Shown: piece after piece, positions 18,026 through 27,031 of the stretch
How the letters are laid out: every line of letters starts with the position of its first letter
Numbering within the stretch: position 1 is the stretch's first letter
NCBI RefSeq assembly: GCF_009793335.1
Contig: NZ_WING01000002.1
Location: 310,001 to 374,000, forward strand
DNA: 64,000 bases
Source of the DNA: Actinomadura sp. J1-007
GTDB lineage: Bacteria > Actinomycetota > Actinomycetes > Streptosporangiales > Streptosporangiaceae
Direction of reading: 5' to 3'
The notes under the pieces: generated by a model
The model's database searches: none
Told to the model about the DNA's origin: nothing
Seen by the model: only the letters and a program-made list of their open reading frames with translations
Translations under genes and position numbers: made by a program

Positions 18026-18089
18026 CGCGCGCCCGTCCGCGCCCGCGCGCCCGTCCGCGCCCGCGCGCCCGCGCGCCCGTCCGCGCCCG
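18026..18089. repeat. Short low-complexity direct repeat
   Basis: Three copies of GCGCGCCCGTCCGCGCCC, the second and third separated by a few extra bases, filling the gap between the zinc-ribbon stop and the convergent glutamine synthetase-like stop. Confidence 0.7.
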
Positions 18090-18094
18090 GCGGG

Positions 18095-19528
18095 TCAGTG
18101 GCGCCAGCGGGTGGCCTCGGCGATCTGCTCCGGCGTCGCGTCCTCCAGCAGGTCGATCTCGCCGTGCCGGACGGAGCGCACGGTGTCGACCACCGCTTCG
18201 CCGAGCGCCTCGGTGAGCACCGGATCGCTCGCGAACGCGGCGACCGCCTCCTCCAGCGAGGACGGCAGCGGGTCGATGCCCCGCTCGATCCGCTCCAGCG
18301 GGCTCAGCGACGCGGGATCCACCTCGACCGGGTCGGGGAGCAGGAACTCCGAGCCGATCCCGTAGCGGCCCGCCGCGAGGACCGCCGCGAGCGCCAGGTA
18401 CGGGTTCGCGGCGGCGTCGAACGGCTTGATCTCCAGGTTCGCCGCTCTGGCCCGCTCGCCCTGCGCGCCGGTGACGAACCGCAGGGCGGCCTCGCGGTTC
18501 TCCAGCCCCCAGCAGGCGAACGCGCCCGCCCAGTGGGACGGGACGAGCCGCAGGTAGCTCGCCACCGTCGGCGCGCCGACCGCGAGCAGCGCGGGCAGCC
18601 GTACCAGGATGCCCGCCGCGAACGCCTCGCCCGCCGCGCTCATGCCGTACGGGCCGTTCCCGCCGGACATCGCGTTGACCGGGCCCTCGGCCGGGTCGTC
18701 CCGCCACAGGCTGAGGTGCACGTGCCCGCCGTTGCCGACCGAGTCGGCCTCGACCTTCGGCGAGAACGACGCGACGAGGCCGTGGTCGAGGGAGACCGCG
18801 CGGATCGTCTCGCGGACGAGCACGGTGGTGTCGGCCGCGCCGACCGGGTCCTCCGCCGCGACCGAGACCTCGTACTGCCCGGCCGCGTACTCGGGATGGA
18901 TCTGCTCGACCGCCACGCCCGACGCCGCGAACGCCTTGAGCAGCTCGCGCAGGTACTCGGCCAGCTCGGTGATCCGGGTCATGCCGTAGGCGGGGCCGTT
19001 GCACGCGGGCGTGAAGCCCGGCCCGTCGCCGTCCGACACGACCCACTCGACCTCGAACGCGGCCCGCGCCGACCAGCCCTGCGACGCGAGCCTCGCCACC
19101 TCCCGGCGCAGCACGGCGCGCGCGTCGAGCGGGTGCACGGACCCGTCCTGCGCGTAGCGGTCGGCGGGCGCGAGGGCCCAGCCGGGCAGCGCGGCGAGCG
19201 GGACGATCCGGTCCACGTCGGGGTGCAGGCGCAGGTCGCCGACCGGGCCGCCGACGTGCTCGCGCGCCACCATCGAGTCGTCCAGCAGGTAGGTGTCGAA
19301 GACCGGCGACATGCCGACGCCCCAGGCCGCCGCGTGTTCGAGGCGCTGCACCGGGACGGCCTTGGTCCGGGCGATGCCGCCGACGTCCACCCAGGTCAGA
19401 GCCACCGCGACGACGCCGTCCGCGGCCAGCTCGGCGGCGCGCTCGGCGGCGCGGGCGCCGAGGCGCTCGCGGTCGTCCGCGGTCAGGGGACGCGGGCCGC
19501 CTGCGGCGGGGCGTTCGGTCTCGGTCAC
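18095..19528 (-). CDS. Glutamine synthetase-like enzyme (gamma-glutamyl-amine ligase type)
   Basis: A 477-residue class I glutamine synthetase-fold ligase. Visible motifs: AAFEVEWVV (metal-binding Glu of the barrel), GNGGHVHLSLW (the G-x-H-x-H metal and ATP motif), FACWGLENREAALRF, and KPFDAAANPYLALAAVL near the C-terminus. The N-terminal beta-grasp part holds LTWVDVGGIARTKAVP. It differs from the housekeeping GlnA and resembles the GlnA3/GlnA4/PuuA group that couples glutamate to amines. The neighbouring divergent gene encodes the amidohydrolase that forms the other half of fungal FluG, so the two probably act together on one glutamyl or amide substrate. Start ATG 19528. Confidence 0.85.
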   Translation of the reverse strand: MTETERPAAGGPRPLTADDRERLGARAAERAAELAADGVVAVALTWVDVGGIARTKAVPVQRLEHAAAWGVGMSPVFDTYLLDDSMVAREHVGGPVGDLRLHPDVDRIVPLAALPGWALAPADRYAQDGSVHPLDARAVLRREVARLASQGWSARAAFEVEWVVSDGDGPGFTPACNGPAYGMTRITELAEYLRELLKAFAASGVAVEQIHPEYAAGQYEVSVAAEDPVGAADTTVLVRETIRAVSLDHGLVASFSPKVEADSVGNGGHVHLSLWRDDPAEGPVNAMSGGNGPYGMSAAGEAFAAGILVRLPALLAVGAPTVASYLRLVPSHWAGAFACWGLENREAALRFVTGAQGERARAANLEIKPFDAAANPYLALAAVLAAGRYGIGSEFLLPDPVEVDPASLSPLERIERGIDPLPSSLEEAVAAFASDPVLTEALGEAVVDTVRSVRHGEIDLLEDATPEQIAEATRWRH

Positions 19529-19635
19529 GGTGGCGCTCCTGGTCGGGGATCGGCGGAACTCGGGGAGGCGGACCGGCGGGCGCGGCCCGTCCAGGGCATC
19601 GTAGGAAGACCGGCCGCCCGTTTCACGGAGGAACG

Positions 19636-20799
19636 ATGCTGCACGAGCTGGAGTCGCTGCGGTTGATCGACCACCACTGCCACGGCGTGCCGCGCCGCGC
19701 GCTCGACCGGGACGCGTTCGAGGGGCTGCTCACGGAGGCGGGCGCGCCGCACGGGACGCTCGGCGGGAGCCTGTTCGACACCCAGACGGGGTTCGCCGTG
19801 CGGCGCTGGTGCGCGCCCGTGCTGGACCTGGAGCCGCACGCCGAGCCCGCCGACTACCTCGCGCGCAGGACGGAGCTGGGCCCGGACGAGGTCAACCGGC
19901 GCTTCCTCGCCGCCGCCGGGCTGGACGCCCTCTGCGTGGACACCGGCCACACCCCCGAGCCCCTCCTCGACCCCGCCGAGCTGGGACGGCTGGCCGGAGC
20001 GGACGCGTACGAGATCGTCCGCCTGGAACGCCTCGCCGAGGACGTCGCCGCGGCCGGGACCGGGGCCGCCGCGTTCGCCGGGGAGGTACGGGCACGGCTC
20101 GCCGACCGCGCCCGCGCCCCGGGCGTCGTCGGGGCGAAGTCCATCGCCGCGTACCGGGCCGGGCTGGAGCTGGCGGGCGAACGGCCGACCGGCGCGGAGG
20201 TCGAGGCGGCGGCCGGGCGGCTCCTGCGCGGAGCCGGCGCCGGAGCCGGCGCCGGAGCCGACGCGCAGGGCCGGGACGCGCCGCCCCGCGTCGCCGACGA
20301 GGTGCTGCACCGCTTCCTCGTGTGGACGGCCGCCGACCTCGGCCTGCCCGTCCAGTTCCACGTCGGGTACGGCGACGCGGACGCCGACCTGCGGCGCGGC
20401 GACCCGCTGCTGCTCACGGACCTGCTGCGCGCGCTCGCCCCGACGGGCACGCCCGTCCTGCTGCTGCACAACTACCCGTTCCACCGGCACGCCGGGTACC
20501 TCGCGCAGGTCTTCCCGAACGTGTTCGTGGACGCCGGGCTCGCCACCCACAACCTCGGCCACCGCGCGCCCGCGCTGATCGCCGAGCTGCTGGAGCTGGC
20601 GCCGTTCGGCAAGGTGCTGTACTCCTCCGACGCGTACGGGCTCGCGGAGTTCTACCACCTGGGCGCGGTGCTGTTCCGGCGCGGGCTCGCGCGGCTGCTG
20701 GCGTCCGGCGCCGAGCAGGGGGCCTGGACGCGACGCGACGCGCTGCGCGTCGCGGGCCTCGCCGCGTCCGGCAACGCCCGCCGCGTCTACCGGCTCTGA
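19636..20799 (+). CDS. Amidohydrolase family protein, FluG N-terminal type
   Basis: A 387-residue TIM-barrel metal hydrolase. Ligands are visible in LIDHHCHGVPRR near the start, VQFHVGYGD in the middle, LLLHNYPFHRHAGYLAQV, and YSSDAYGLAEFYHLG near residue 335 carrying the final metal-binding Asp. ATG 19636 follows GGAGGAAC. A run of GAGAGAGAD (around residue 205) is a local codon repeat. Homologous domains form the N-terminal half of FluG, whose C-terminal half is a glutamine synthetase; here the two halves are separate divergent genes 107 bases apart. Likely cuts a C-N bond in an amide or glutamylated compound; the substrate is unknown. Confidence 0.85.
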   Translation: MLHELESLRLIDHHCHGVPRRALDRDAFEGLLTEAGAPHGTLGGSLFDTQTGFAVRRWCAPVLDLEPHAEPADYLARRTELGPDEVNRRFLAAAGLDALCVDTGHTPEPLLDPAELGRLAGADAYEIVRLERLAEDVAAAGTGAAAFAGEVRARLADRARAPGVVGAKSIAAYRAGLELAGERPTGAEVEAAAGRLLRGAGAGAGAGADAQGRDAPPRVADEVLHRFLVWTAADLGLPVQFHVGYGDADADLRRGDPLLLTDLLRALAPTGTPVLLLHNYPFHRHAGYLAQVFPNVFVDAGLATHNLGHRAPALIAELLELAPFGKVLYSSDAYGLAEFYHLGAVLFRRGLARLLASGAEQGAWTRRDALRVAGLAASGNARRVYRL

Positions 20800-20863
20800 C
20801 GTCCGAGTACGCTGCTGAACGATCATCGGAGCACGCACCCGACCACCCCCGGAGGGCGAGGCG

Positions 20864-22258
20864 ATGGGCGACCACACGCGCGAACGGCTGCTGGTCATCG
20901 GCGGCGACGCGGCCGGGATGAGCGCCGCGTCGCAGGCGCGCCGGCGGCGCGGGCCGGACGAGCTGGAGATCGTGGTCCTCGAACGCGGCCGCTTCACCTC
21001 CTACTCCGCCTGCGGCATCCCGTACTACGTCGGCGGCGTCGTCGGGGACGCGGAGGAGCTCATCGCGCGGACGCCCGCCGAGTTCCGCGAACGCCGCATC
21101 GACGTGCGGACCCGCACGGAGGCCGTCGAGATCGACACCCGCGCCGGCCGGGTCCGGGTCCGCGACGTGGACGGCGGCGCCGAACGCTGGGAGGGCTACG
21201 ACCAGCTCATGATCGCGACCGGTGCGGCGCCCGCCCGCCCGCGGCTGCCCGGCGCGGACGCCGACGGCGTCCACGGCGTGCAGACGCTGGACGACGGCAT
21301 CGCGATCCGGCGCCTGGTGGAGGAGCGCGGCCCCCGCCGGGCGGTCGTGGTCGGCGGCGGCTACATCGGGCTGGAGATGGCCGAGGCGCTGGTCACGCGC
21401 GGCATCGAGGTGTCGCTGGTGGACGGCGCCGAGCAGCCGATGCGCACGCTCGACCCCGACATGGGACGGCTCGTCGCGGACGCGATGCGCGGCATCGGCG
21501 TCGGCCTGCACCTCGGCGAGCGCGTCGAGGGGTTCGACACGGAGAAGGGCGCGGTCACGGCCGTCCGCACGTCCGCCCGGACCCTGCCCGCCGACCTGGT
21601 GATCCTCGGGCTCGGCGTGAAGCCCGACAGCGGGCTGGCCCGCCGGGCCGGGATCGAGACCGGCCCGACCGGCGGCATCGTCACCGACCGCCGGATGCGC
21701 ACCCGCGCCGAACGGGTCTGGGCCGCCGGCGACTGCGTCGAGACCCGCCACCTCGTCTCCGGCGCGCCCGTCGCGATCGCGCTCGGCACGCACGCCAACA
21801 AGCAGGGCCGCGTCGCGGGGATCAACCTCGGCGGCGGGTACGCGACGTTCCCCGGCGTCGTCGGGACGGCGATCTCCAAGATCTGCCACGTCGAGGTCGC
21901 CCGCACCGGCCTGAACGAGGCGGAGGCCGCCGCCGCGGGGTTCGCGACGCTGAGCGCCGTGGTCGAGTCGACCACGCGCGCGGGCTACCACCCCGGCGCG
22001 ACCACGATGAAGACCAAGCTCGTCGTCGAGCGCCGGTCCGGGCGGCTGCTCGGCGGGCAGATCGTGGGCGAGGAGGGCGCCGCCAAGCGCGTGGACGGCC
22101 TCGCCATCGCCCTGTGGAACCGCATGACGGTGGAGGAGATGACCGGGCTGGACCTCGGCTACGCGCCGCCGTTCTCCCCGGTCTGGGACCCGGTCCTCAT
22201 CGCCGCCCGCAAGGCCGCCGAACGCGTTGAATCAGACATGCGCGACAACCCGCTCTAA
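20864..22258 (+). CDS. FAD-dependent CoA-disulfide reductase / NADH oxidase-like flavoprotein
   Basis: A 464-residue two-dinucleotide-domain flavoprotein. N-terminal FAD site LLVIGGDAAGMSAASQA; the redox-active single cysteine sits in SYSACGIPYYVGG, as in CoA-disulfide reductase and NADH oxidase/peroxidase; NAD(P)H site VVVGGGYIGLEMAEAL; second FAD contact RVWAAGDCVE; dimerisation domain ending YAPPFSPVWDPVLIAARKA. It could reduce CoA or mycothiol-type disulfides, persulfides, or oxygen. ATG 20864 follows CGGAGGGCG, 64 bases after the amidohydrolase gene, so co-transcription is plausible though the link is not obvious. Confidence 0.87.
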   Translation: MGDHTRERLLVIGGDAAGMSAASQARRRRGPDELEIVVLERGRFTSYSACGIPYYVGGVVGDAEELIARTPAEFRERRIDVRTRTEAVEIDTRAGRVRVRDVDGGAERWEGYDQLMIATGAAPARPRLPGADADGVHGVQTLDDGIAIRRLVEERGPRRAVVVGGGYIGLEMAEALVTRGIEVSLVDGAEQPMRTLDPDMGRLVADAMRGIGVGLHLGERVEGFDTEKGAVTAVRTSARTLPADLVILGLGVKPDSGLARRAGIETGPTGGIVTDRRMRTRAERVWAAGDCVETRHLVSGAPVAIALGTHANKQGRVAGINLGGGYATFPGVVGTAISKICHVEVARTGLNEAEAAAAGFATLSAVVESTTRAGYHPGATTMKTKLVVERRSGRLLGGQIVGEEGAAKRVDGLAIALWNRMTVEEMTGLDLGYAPPFSPVWDPVLIAARKAAERVESDMRDNPL

Positions 22259-22367
22259 AGCGGCGGGAGACTCTGCCTGACCTGGGACGTTCCGCCGCCG
22301 GGCAGGTTTCGGCGGGCCGCGCGGCGGTAACCGTTCCGGCGATGAAGATCGTCGATCGGGGCCGGGG

Positions 22368-23339
22368 GTGCGGCGCGCCGTGAGCGCCGCGGCGGCGAGC
22401 GGGCGGCGCGGCATCGTCGTGACGATGGCCGTCGTCGCCGTGCAGACGGGCGTGCTCGGCGCGCTCAGCGCGGCGACCGGGTCGGCGTCGCTGTTCGCCG
22501 AGGCGATGCATGCCCTGGCCGACCTCGGCGTGCAGGCGTTCCTGCTCGTCGGGGTGGTGCGGGCGGGCCGCCCGCCGGACGACGCGCACCCGCTCGGGTA
22601 CGGGCAGGAGGCGTTCTACTGGTCGCTGTTCGCCGCGATCGGGATCTTCGTCGGCGGCGGTGGCGCGGCCCTCAGGGAGGGCGTGACCGCCTGGGGGTCG
22701 GGCGAGGCGGGCCAGTCGTACCTGCTCGGCTACGTCGTGCTCGCCGTCATCGCCCTGATGGACGCCTACACCACGTTCGAGGCGGTCAGGGCGCTGCGGG
22801 CGCAGGGCGCGGCGCGGGGACGCTCGGCGGGGGAGCAGTTCGCCGCGACCAGCGACCCGGCCGTGCGGACGCTGTTCCTCGACAACATCGCCGGCGTCCT
22901 CGGCGCGCTGATCGCCATCGGCGGGCTCGCGCTGCACCAGCTCACCGGCGACGGGCGCTTCGACGCGGCGGCGAGCATCCTGATCGGGGCGCTGCTCATC
23001 GCGCTGTCGGTGGTGCTGCTGCGCGCCAACCGCGACCTGGTGACCTCCCCGAGCGTGCCGCCCGCGACGCTCGCGCGGCTCCGCGACGAGATCGCGGGCG
23101 TGCCCGGCGTCCGCGGCGTCGCCGACGTCCTCGCCGTCATCGTCGGGCCGGGGACGGTGCTGGTCGCGGCCCGCGTCGTCTTCGCGGGCGACCCGGCCTC
23201 CGGCGCCGTGGAGGACGCGGCCGAACGGGTCGAACGGCGGCTGCGCGAGTCCGGGCACGGCATGGTCGGCCGCGTCTACGTCACCCCCGTCGCGGGCCGC
23301 GCCCCGGACGGCGGACCCGACGGTGGACCCGGCGGGTGA
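22368..23339 (+). CDS. Cation diffusion facilitator family transporter
   Basis: About 320 residues with five to six membrane segments (IVVTMAVVAVQTGVLGALSA, FAAIGIFVGGGGAAL, YLLGYVVLAVIALMDAYTTF, ILIGALLIALSVVLL). The metal-site motifs are AEAMHALADLGVQ in helix II (His and Asp) and FLDNIAGVLGALIA in helix V. A soluble C-terminal domain (VLAVIVGPGTVLVAARVVF) follows. CDF proteins export Zn, Co, Fe or Mn in exchange for protons. GTG at 22368 or 22380 could be the start; the second gives a better N-terminus (SAAAASGRRGIV). Metal specificity is not readable. Confidence 0.87.
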   Translation: MRRAVSAAAASGRRGIVVTMAVVAVQTGVLGALSAATGSASLFAEAMHALADLGVQAFLLVGVVRAGRPPDDAHPLGYGQEAFYWSLFAAIGIFVGGGGAALREGVTAWGSGEAGQSYLLGYVVLAVIALMDAYTTFEAVRALRAQGAARGRSAGEQFAATSDPAVRTLFLDNIAGVLGALIAIGGLALHQLTGDGRFDAAASILIGALLIALSVVLLRANRDLVTSPSVPPATLARLRDEIAGVPGVRGVADVLAVIVGPGTVLVAARVVFAGDPASGAVEDAAERVERRLRESGHGMVGRVYVTPVAGRAPDGGPDGGPGG

Positions 23340-23593
23340 ACGGCGACCGTGCGCTGTCAGGGCGCGCGGTCAGATCCGTGCGGACGGCGGGTTACGGTCA
23401 CGCGCACCGACCGTCCCGGACGGTTTCGCCGCTCGCGGCGATCGCCGTCGGCGCGCGGGCGTCCCGGGCCGCTCGCGGCCGGTGCGCGCGGGGTGGCGCT
23501 CCGTACGCCGACCACGCGAAGGGCCGTCCGTCAAGCCGTCAGAGCGGTTACGGGCGGGCGTAAAACGGTCGCTGCGGGGAGTGTTCGCATGGG

Positions 23594-23599
23594 TACAAT
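23594..23599 (+). promoter_or_regulatory. -10 element of the LuxR-type regulator gene
   Basis: TACAAT is a near-perfect housekeeping -10 hexamer in a region otherwise above 70% GC. Transcription would begin near 23606, about 25 bases before the TTG chosen as start, which argues against much longer versions of the protein. No convincing -35 element is visible. Confidence 0.45.
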
Positions 23600-23631
23600 G
23601 CCGCGACAGACGATCTGCTGGGGCGGCCAGA

Positions 23632-26052
23632 TTGAAACTCGCGCTGGAGCGGCGGACGGGCAGGCTGCCCGCTGAATCGACCACGTTCGTCGGCCGCCGT
23701 GCCGAGATCGCGCGGATCCGCGAACTGCTCTCGACCGGACGCCTCGTCACGCTCACCGGCGTCGGCGGGGTCGGCAAGACCCGCCTCGCGGTGCGCGTCG
23801 CGGCCGGGGCGCGCGCGTCGTTCGCCGACGGGGTCCGCTTCATCGACCTGTCGGAGATCGACGACGTCGAGATGCTCCCGCACGCCGTCGCCGCCGCGCT
23901 GCACGCGCCCGACCAGACCGACGGCGACCCGTTCGACGCCCTCGCCGGATACCTGGAGGGCAGGCGCCTGCTGCTCATCCTCGACCACTGCGAGCACCTC
24001 CTCGACGGCTGCGCGATCCTCGTCAACGTCCTGCTGGCCGCCTCGCCCGGACTGCGCATCCTGGCGACCGGCCGCAAGGCCCTCGACACGACCGGCGAGC
24101 ACGTCGTGCCGATCGCCCCGCTGCCCGTCCCGTCCCTCGGCGCGGACCCGGGCGCGGACCCGGGCGCGGACCCCGGCGCGGGCGAGGGGCGCGAGGCGCT
24201 GGCGCTGTTCGCCGACCGGGCCGCCGCCGCGTCGCCGGGGTTCGCGGTCGGCGACGGCAACCGCCGCGTGGTCGCCGAGCTGTGCCGCAGGCTGGAGGGC
24301 ATCCCGCTCGCGATCGAGCTGGCCGCCGTGCGGCTGCGCGCGATGTCGGCCGAGCAGGTCCTGGACGGCCTGGACGACCGGTTCCGGCTGGCCGGCGGCG
24401 CGCGCGACGGGCCGGGCCGGCACCGGACGCTGATGGCCGCCGTCGCGTGGAGCCACGAGATGTGCACGCCCGACGAGCGCAGGCTGTGGGCGCGGCTGTC
24501 GGTGTTCGCGGGCGACTTCGACCTCAAGGCCGCCGAGCACGTCGGCGCCGACCCCGTCCCCGAGCCCGGGCTCGTCCCGCTGGTCGGCGCCGTCCCGCCG
24601 CCTGCGGACGACGCCGCGCCGCCGCTGAACGTCCTGGAGACGCTGTCGCGCCTCGTCGACAAGTTCATCGTCCGCAAGGAGCCGGGCGGCGATCGCTACC
24701 GCGTGCCCGACACCCTCGCCCGCCACGGCGCCGAGCGCCTGCGCGAGAGCGGCGAGGGGGACCTCGTCCGGCGCAGGCACCGCGACTGGTACCTGCGGCT
24801 GACCGAGCGGTTCGCCGAGCTGACCGTGACCGACGCGCAGTACCGGTGGCTCGACCGGCTCCGCGCCGAGCACGCCAACCTCGCCCGCGCGCTGGAGTAC
24901 GGCCTCGCCACGCCGGGGGAGGAGGAGTCCGCGCTGCGGATGGCGGGCTCGACGTGGCTGTACTGGATCACCAACGGCATCTCCTGCGAGGGCCGGTACT
25001 GGCTCGGCCGCGTCCTCGCCGCCGCCCCGCGGCCCACCCGCGCGCGGGCCGAGGCGCTCTGGGCGTACGCCGTCCTCGTCATGGTCCGGGGAGCCGACCT
25101 CGACGCCGCCCGCCCGTTCGCCCGGGAGCTGCGCGAGCTGGCGGACGAGCTGGGCGCGGCGGAGCCGCGGGCCTGGGCCGACAACCTCGACGGCCAGCTC
25201 GCCCTCTTCGCGTCCGACGCCCCGGCCGCGCTGGAGTCCCTCGGACGCGCCGTGGCGGTGCTGCGCGAGTACCCGGCGGGCGGCGTGCTGATGCAGACCT
25301 ACCCGCTGCTCGCGTCCGCCCACCTCCTGGCCGGCGACGTCGACCGGGCCGTCGCCGTCTGCGAGGAGGGCCGCGGGCTGGGGCTGCGGCTCGGGGAGCG
25401 GTGGTTCAGCTCGTACTGCGTGTTCACGCGGGGCCTCGCGCGCTGGATGCGGGGCGACGCCGCCGCCGCGACCGCCGACTCCCGCACCTGCATGCGGCTC
25501 CAGGCGGGCGCGCACGACCTGGTCGGGATGGCGTTCCTGGTCGACTCGCTCGCCTGGTACGCGATGGACCTGGGCGACGCCCGCCGCGCGGCGCGCCTGC
25601 TCGGCTCCGCCAGGACCGTCTGGGACGCGGTCAGCCGCCCCCATCTCGGCGTGCGCGGCTTCCTCGCCCTGCGCGAACGCTGCGAGGGCAAGGCCCGCCT
25701 CGCGCTCGGCGACGAGGTGTTCGCGGTGTACGCGGCGGAGGGCGCGGCCCGCCCGATCGAGGAGGTCGTCGCCGAGGAGACCGGCGTCACCCGTCCCGCC
25801 GCCGCGGTGGCGCGGGTGCCGAACGGCGTCCGGCCGCCCGACCGCGACGGCGCGTGGGCGCCGCTGACGCGGCGGGAGGCCGAGGTCGCGCGGCTGGTCG
25901 CCGAGGGCCTGACCGACGGCGAGATCGCCGCCCGGCTGGTGATCGCCCCCGGCACCGCCGAGGCCCACATCGAGCAGATCATGGCCAAGCTCGACGTCCG
26001 CTCCCGCACGCTGATCGCCCTCTGGGTCGCCGAGCGCCGCGCGTCGGGCTGA
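23632..26052 (+). CDS. Large LuxR-family regulator with NB-ARC-type ATPase domain
   Basis: About 806 residues from TTG 23632 (LKLALERRTGRLPAESTTFV); a GTG at 23581 is possible but lies before the likely transcription start. Order: ATPase domain with Walker A GVGGVGKTRLAVR and Walker B LLLILDHCEHLL; winged-helix segment; TPR-like helical region (residues about 450-720); C-terminal LuxR helix-turn-helix LTRREAEVARLVAEGLTDGE and IEQIMAKLDVRSRTL. A GADPGADPGADP repeat lies between the ATPase subdomains. This is the class of ATP-dependent signal-integrating activators related to AfsR/LAL proteins but without the SARP domain. It ends 12 bases before the convergent mycothiol-type gene. Targets unknown. 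Confidence 0.85.
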   Translation: MKLALERRTGRLPAESTTFVGRRAEIARIRELLSTGRLVTLTGVGGVGKTRLAVRVAAGARASFADGVRFIDLSEIDDVEMLPHAVAAALHAPDQTDGDPFDALAGYLEGRRLLLILDHCEHLLDGCAILVNVLLAASPGLRILATGRKALDTTGEHVVPIAPLPVPSLGADPGADPGADPGAGEGREALALFADRAAAASPGFAVGDGNRRVVAELCRRLEGIPLAIELAAVRLRAMSAEQVLDGLDDRFRLAGGARDGPGRHRTLMAAVAWSHEMCTPDERRLWARLSVFAGDFDLKAAEHVGADPVPEPGLVPLVGAVPPPADDAAPPLNVLETLSRLVDKFIVRKEPGGDRYRVPDTLARHGAERLRESGEGDLVRRRHRDWYLRLTERFAELTVTDAQYRWLDRLRAEHANLARALEYGLATPGEEESALRMAGSTWLYWITNGISCEGRYWLGRVLAAAPRPTRARAEALWAYAVLVMVRGADLDAARPFARELRELADELGAAEPRAWADNLDGQLALFASDAPAALESLGRAVAVLREYPAGGVLMQTYPLLASAHLLAGDVDRAVAVCEEGRGLGLRLGERWFSSYCVFTRGLARWMRGDAAAATADSRTCMRLQAGAHDLVGMAFLVDSLAWYAMDLGDARRAARLLGSARTVWDAVSRPHLGVRGFLALRERCEGKARLALGDEVFAVYAAEGAARPIEEVVAEETGVTRPAAAVARVPNGVRPPDRDGAWAPLTRREAEVARLVAEGLTDGEIAARLVIAPGTAEAHIEQIMAKLDVRSRTLIALWVAERRASG

Positions 26053-26064
26053 CCCGCCGCGGCG

Positions 26065-26901
26065 TCACCGGATGATGGAGACGATTGACAGCGCGGCGGA
26101 GACGAGGGCGGGGTGGCCGCCGGTACGGGCCCGTCCGGCGGCCTCGTCCGGGGTGATCCCGCGCGTGCAGAGCCGCCACGCCGAGTCGGCGTCCAGCTCC
26201 ACCCGCGCGTCCGGCGCCCCCGCGTCGTCGCGCAGCGCCCACCGCTCGGCCGTCCGCGCGCAGGTCCAGGTGCCGTGACCGGTGACGGTGAACGCGAGGG
26301 ACGTCCCGGCGGGGGCGTCCACGGCGCGCATCGTGTGGGGGAGCGCGCGCATGAACGTGTCGAGGACGACGCCGACGTGCTCGGCCAGGCCGGGCAGCCC
26401 CAGCGCGTCGCGGATCTGCTGGTGGTGCGTCCAGTACTCGGTGAAGTCGCGGGCCGCGTCCAGCCACACCGGGTGCTCCTCGGGACCCGCCCAGGAGACC
26501 GGGCCGCCGAGCGCGTCGATGTCCGCGCCGCGCCAGTGCGCCACGATCTCGTCGCCGACGTGGTCGAGCAGGTCGACGAGCACGCGGGGGCTCATCCGCC
26601 GCGCCGCGGTCACCCACTCCTCGTTGACCCGGTCGATGAACCGGGGGAACGGCTCGTCCGGCCCCGGCTGGAGCCGCCAGTGCCCGTCGCGGACCATCGA
26701 GAGGCGGCCCACGTGGTCGCCGAGCACGTGGGCCGCGACGTCCTGCACCGACCACCCGGGGCAGGCGGTGGCGCGGTTCCAGCCGTCCGCCCCGGACGGG
26801 GAGCCGTCCAGCTCGCGCAGCAGGCCGACGAACGCGGCCTGCCACCCGGCGAACAGCGGGCGGACGTCGATGCGGGGGCCGAGCCAGGACAGGTCGGTCA
26901 T
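26065..26901 (-). CDS. Maleylpyruvate isomerase-like, DinB-fold mycothiol-dependent protein
   Basis: A 278-residue protein of the TIGR03083-type family. The N-terminal DinB/MDMPI four-helix bundle is seen in ATACPGWSVQDVAAHVLGDH (the His near residue 60 is one of three metal ligands) and FTEYWTHHQQIRDALGLPG (further His ligands); the C-terminal SCP2-like part holds GHGTWTCARTAERWALRD. Family enzymes use mycothiol as a cofactor in isomerisation, conjugation or transfer, which fits an actinomycete. ATG 26901 follows AGAGGACTCC. No partner gene is adjacent to define the substrate. Confidence 0.82.
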   Translation of the reverse strand: MTDLSWLGPRIDVRPLFAGWQAAFVGLLRELDGSPSGADGWNRATACPGWSVQDVAAHVLGDHVGRLSMVRDGHWRLQPGPDEPFPRFIDRVNEEWVTAARRMSPRVLVDLLDHVGDEIVAHWRGADIDALGGPVSWAGPEEHPVWLDAARDFTEYWTHHQQIRDALGLPGLAEHVGVVLDTFMRALPHTMRAVDAPAGTSLAFTVTGHGTWTCARTAERWALRDDAGAPDARVELDADSAWRLCTRGITPDEAAGRARTGGHPALVSAALSIVSIIR

Positions 26902-27031
26902 GGAGTCCTCTCGTCCGGCGCGGCGCGCGCGTGCGGTGCACCGGTACGGTGCGTCGCGCGGGCGCGGCGCGCGGGTGGGTGAACGGCGGTGCGGACGAGT
27001 CTGCCAAAAGCGCCGGGACGCGCGCCTCCCG

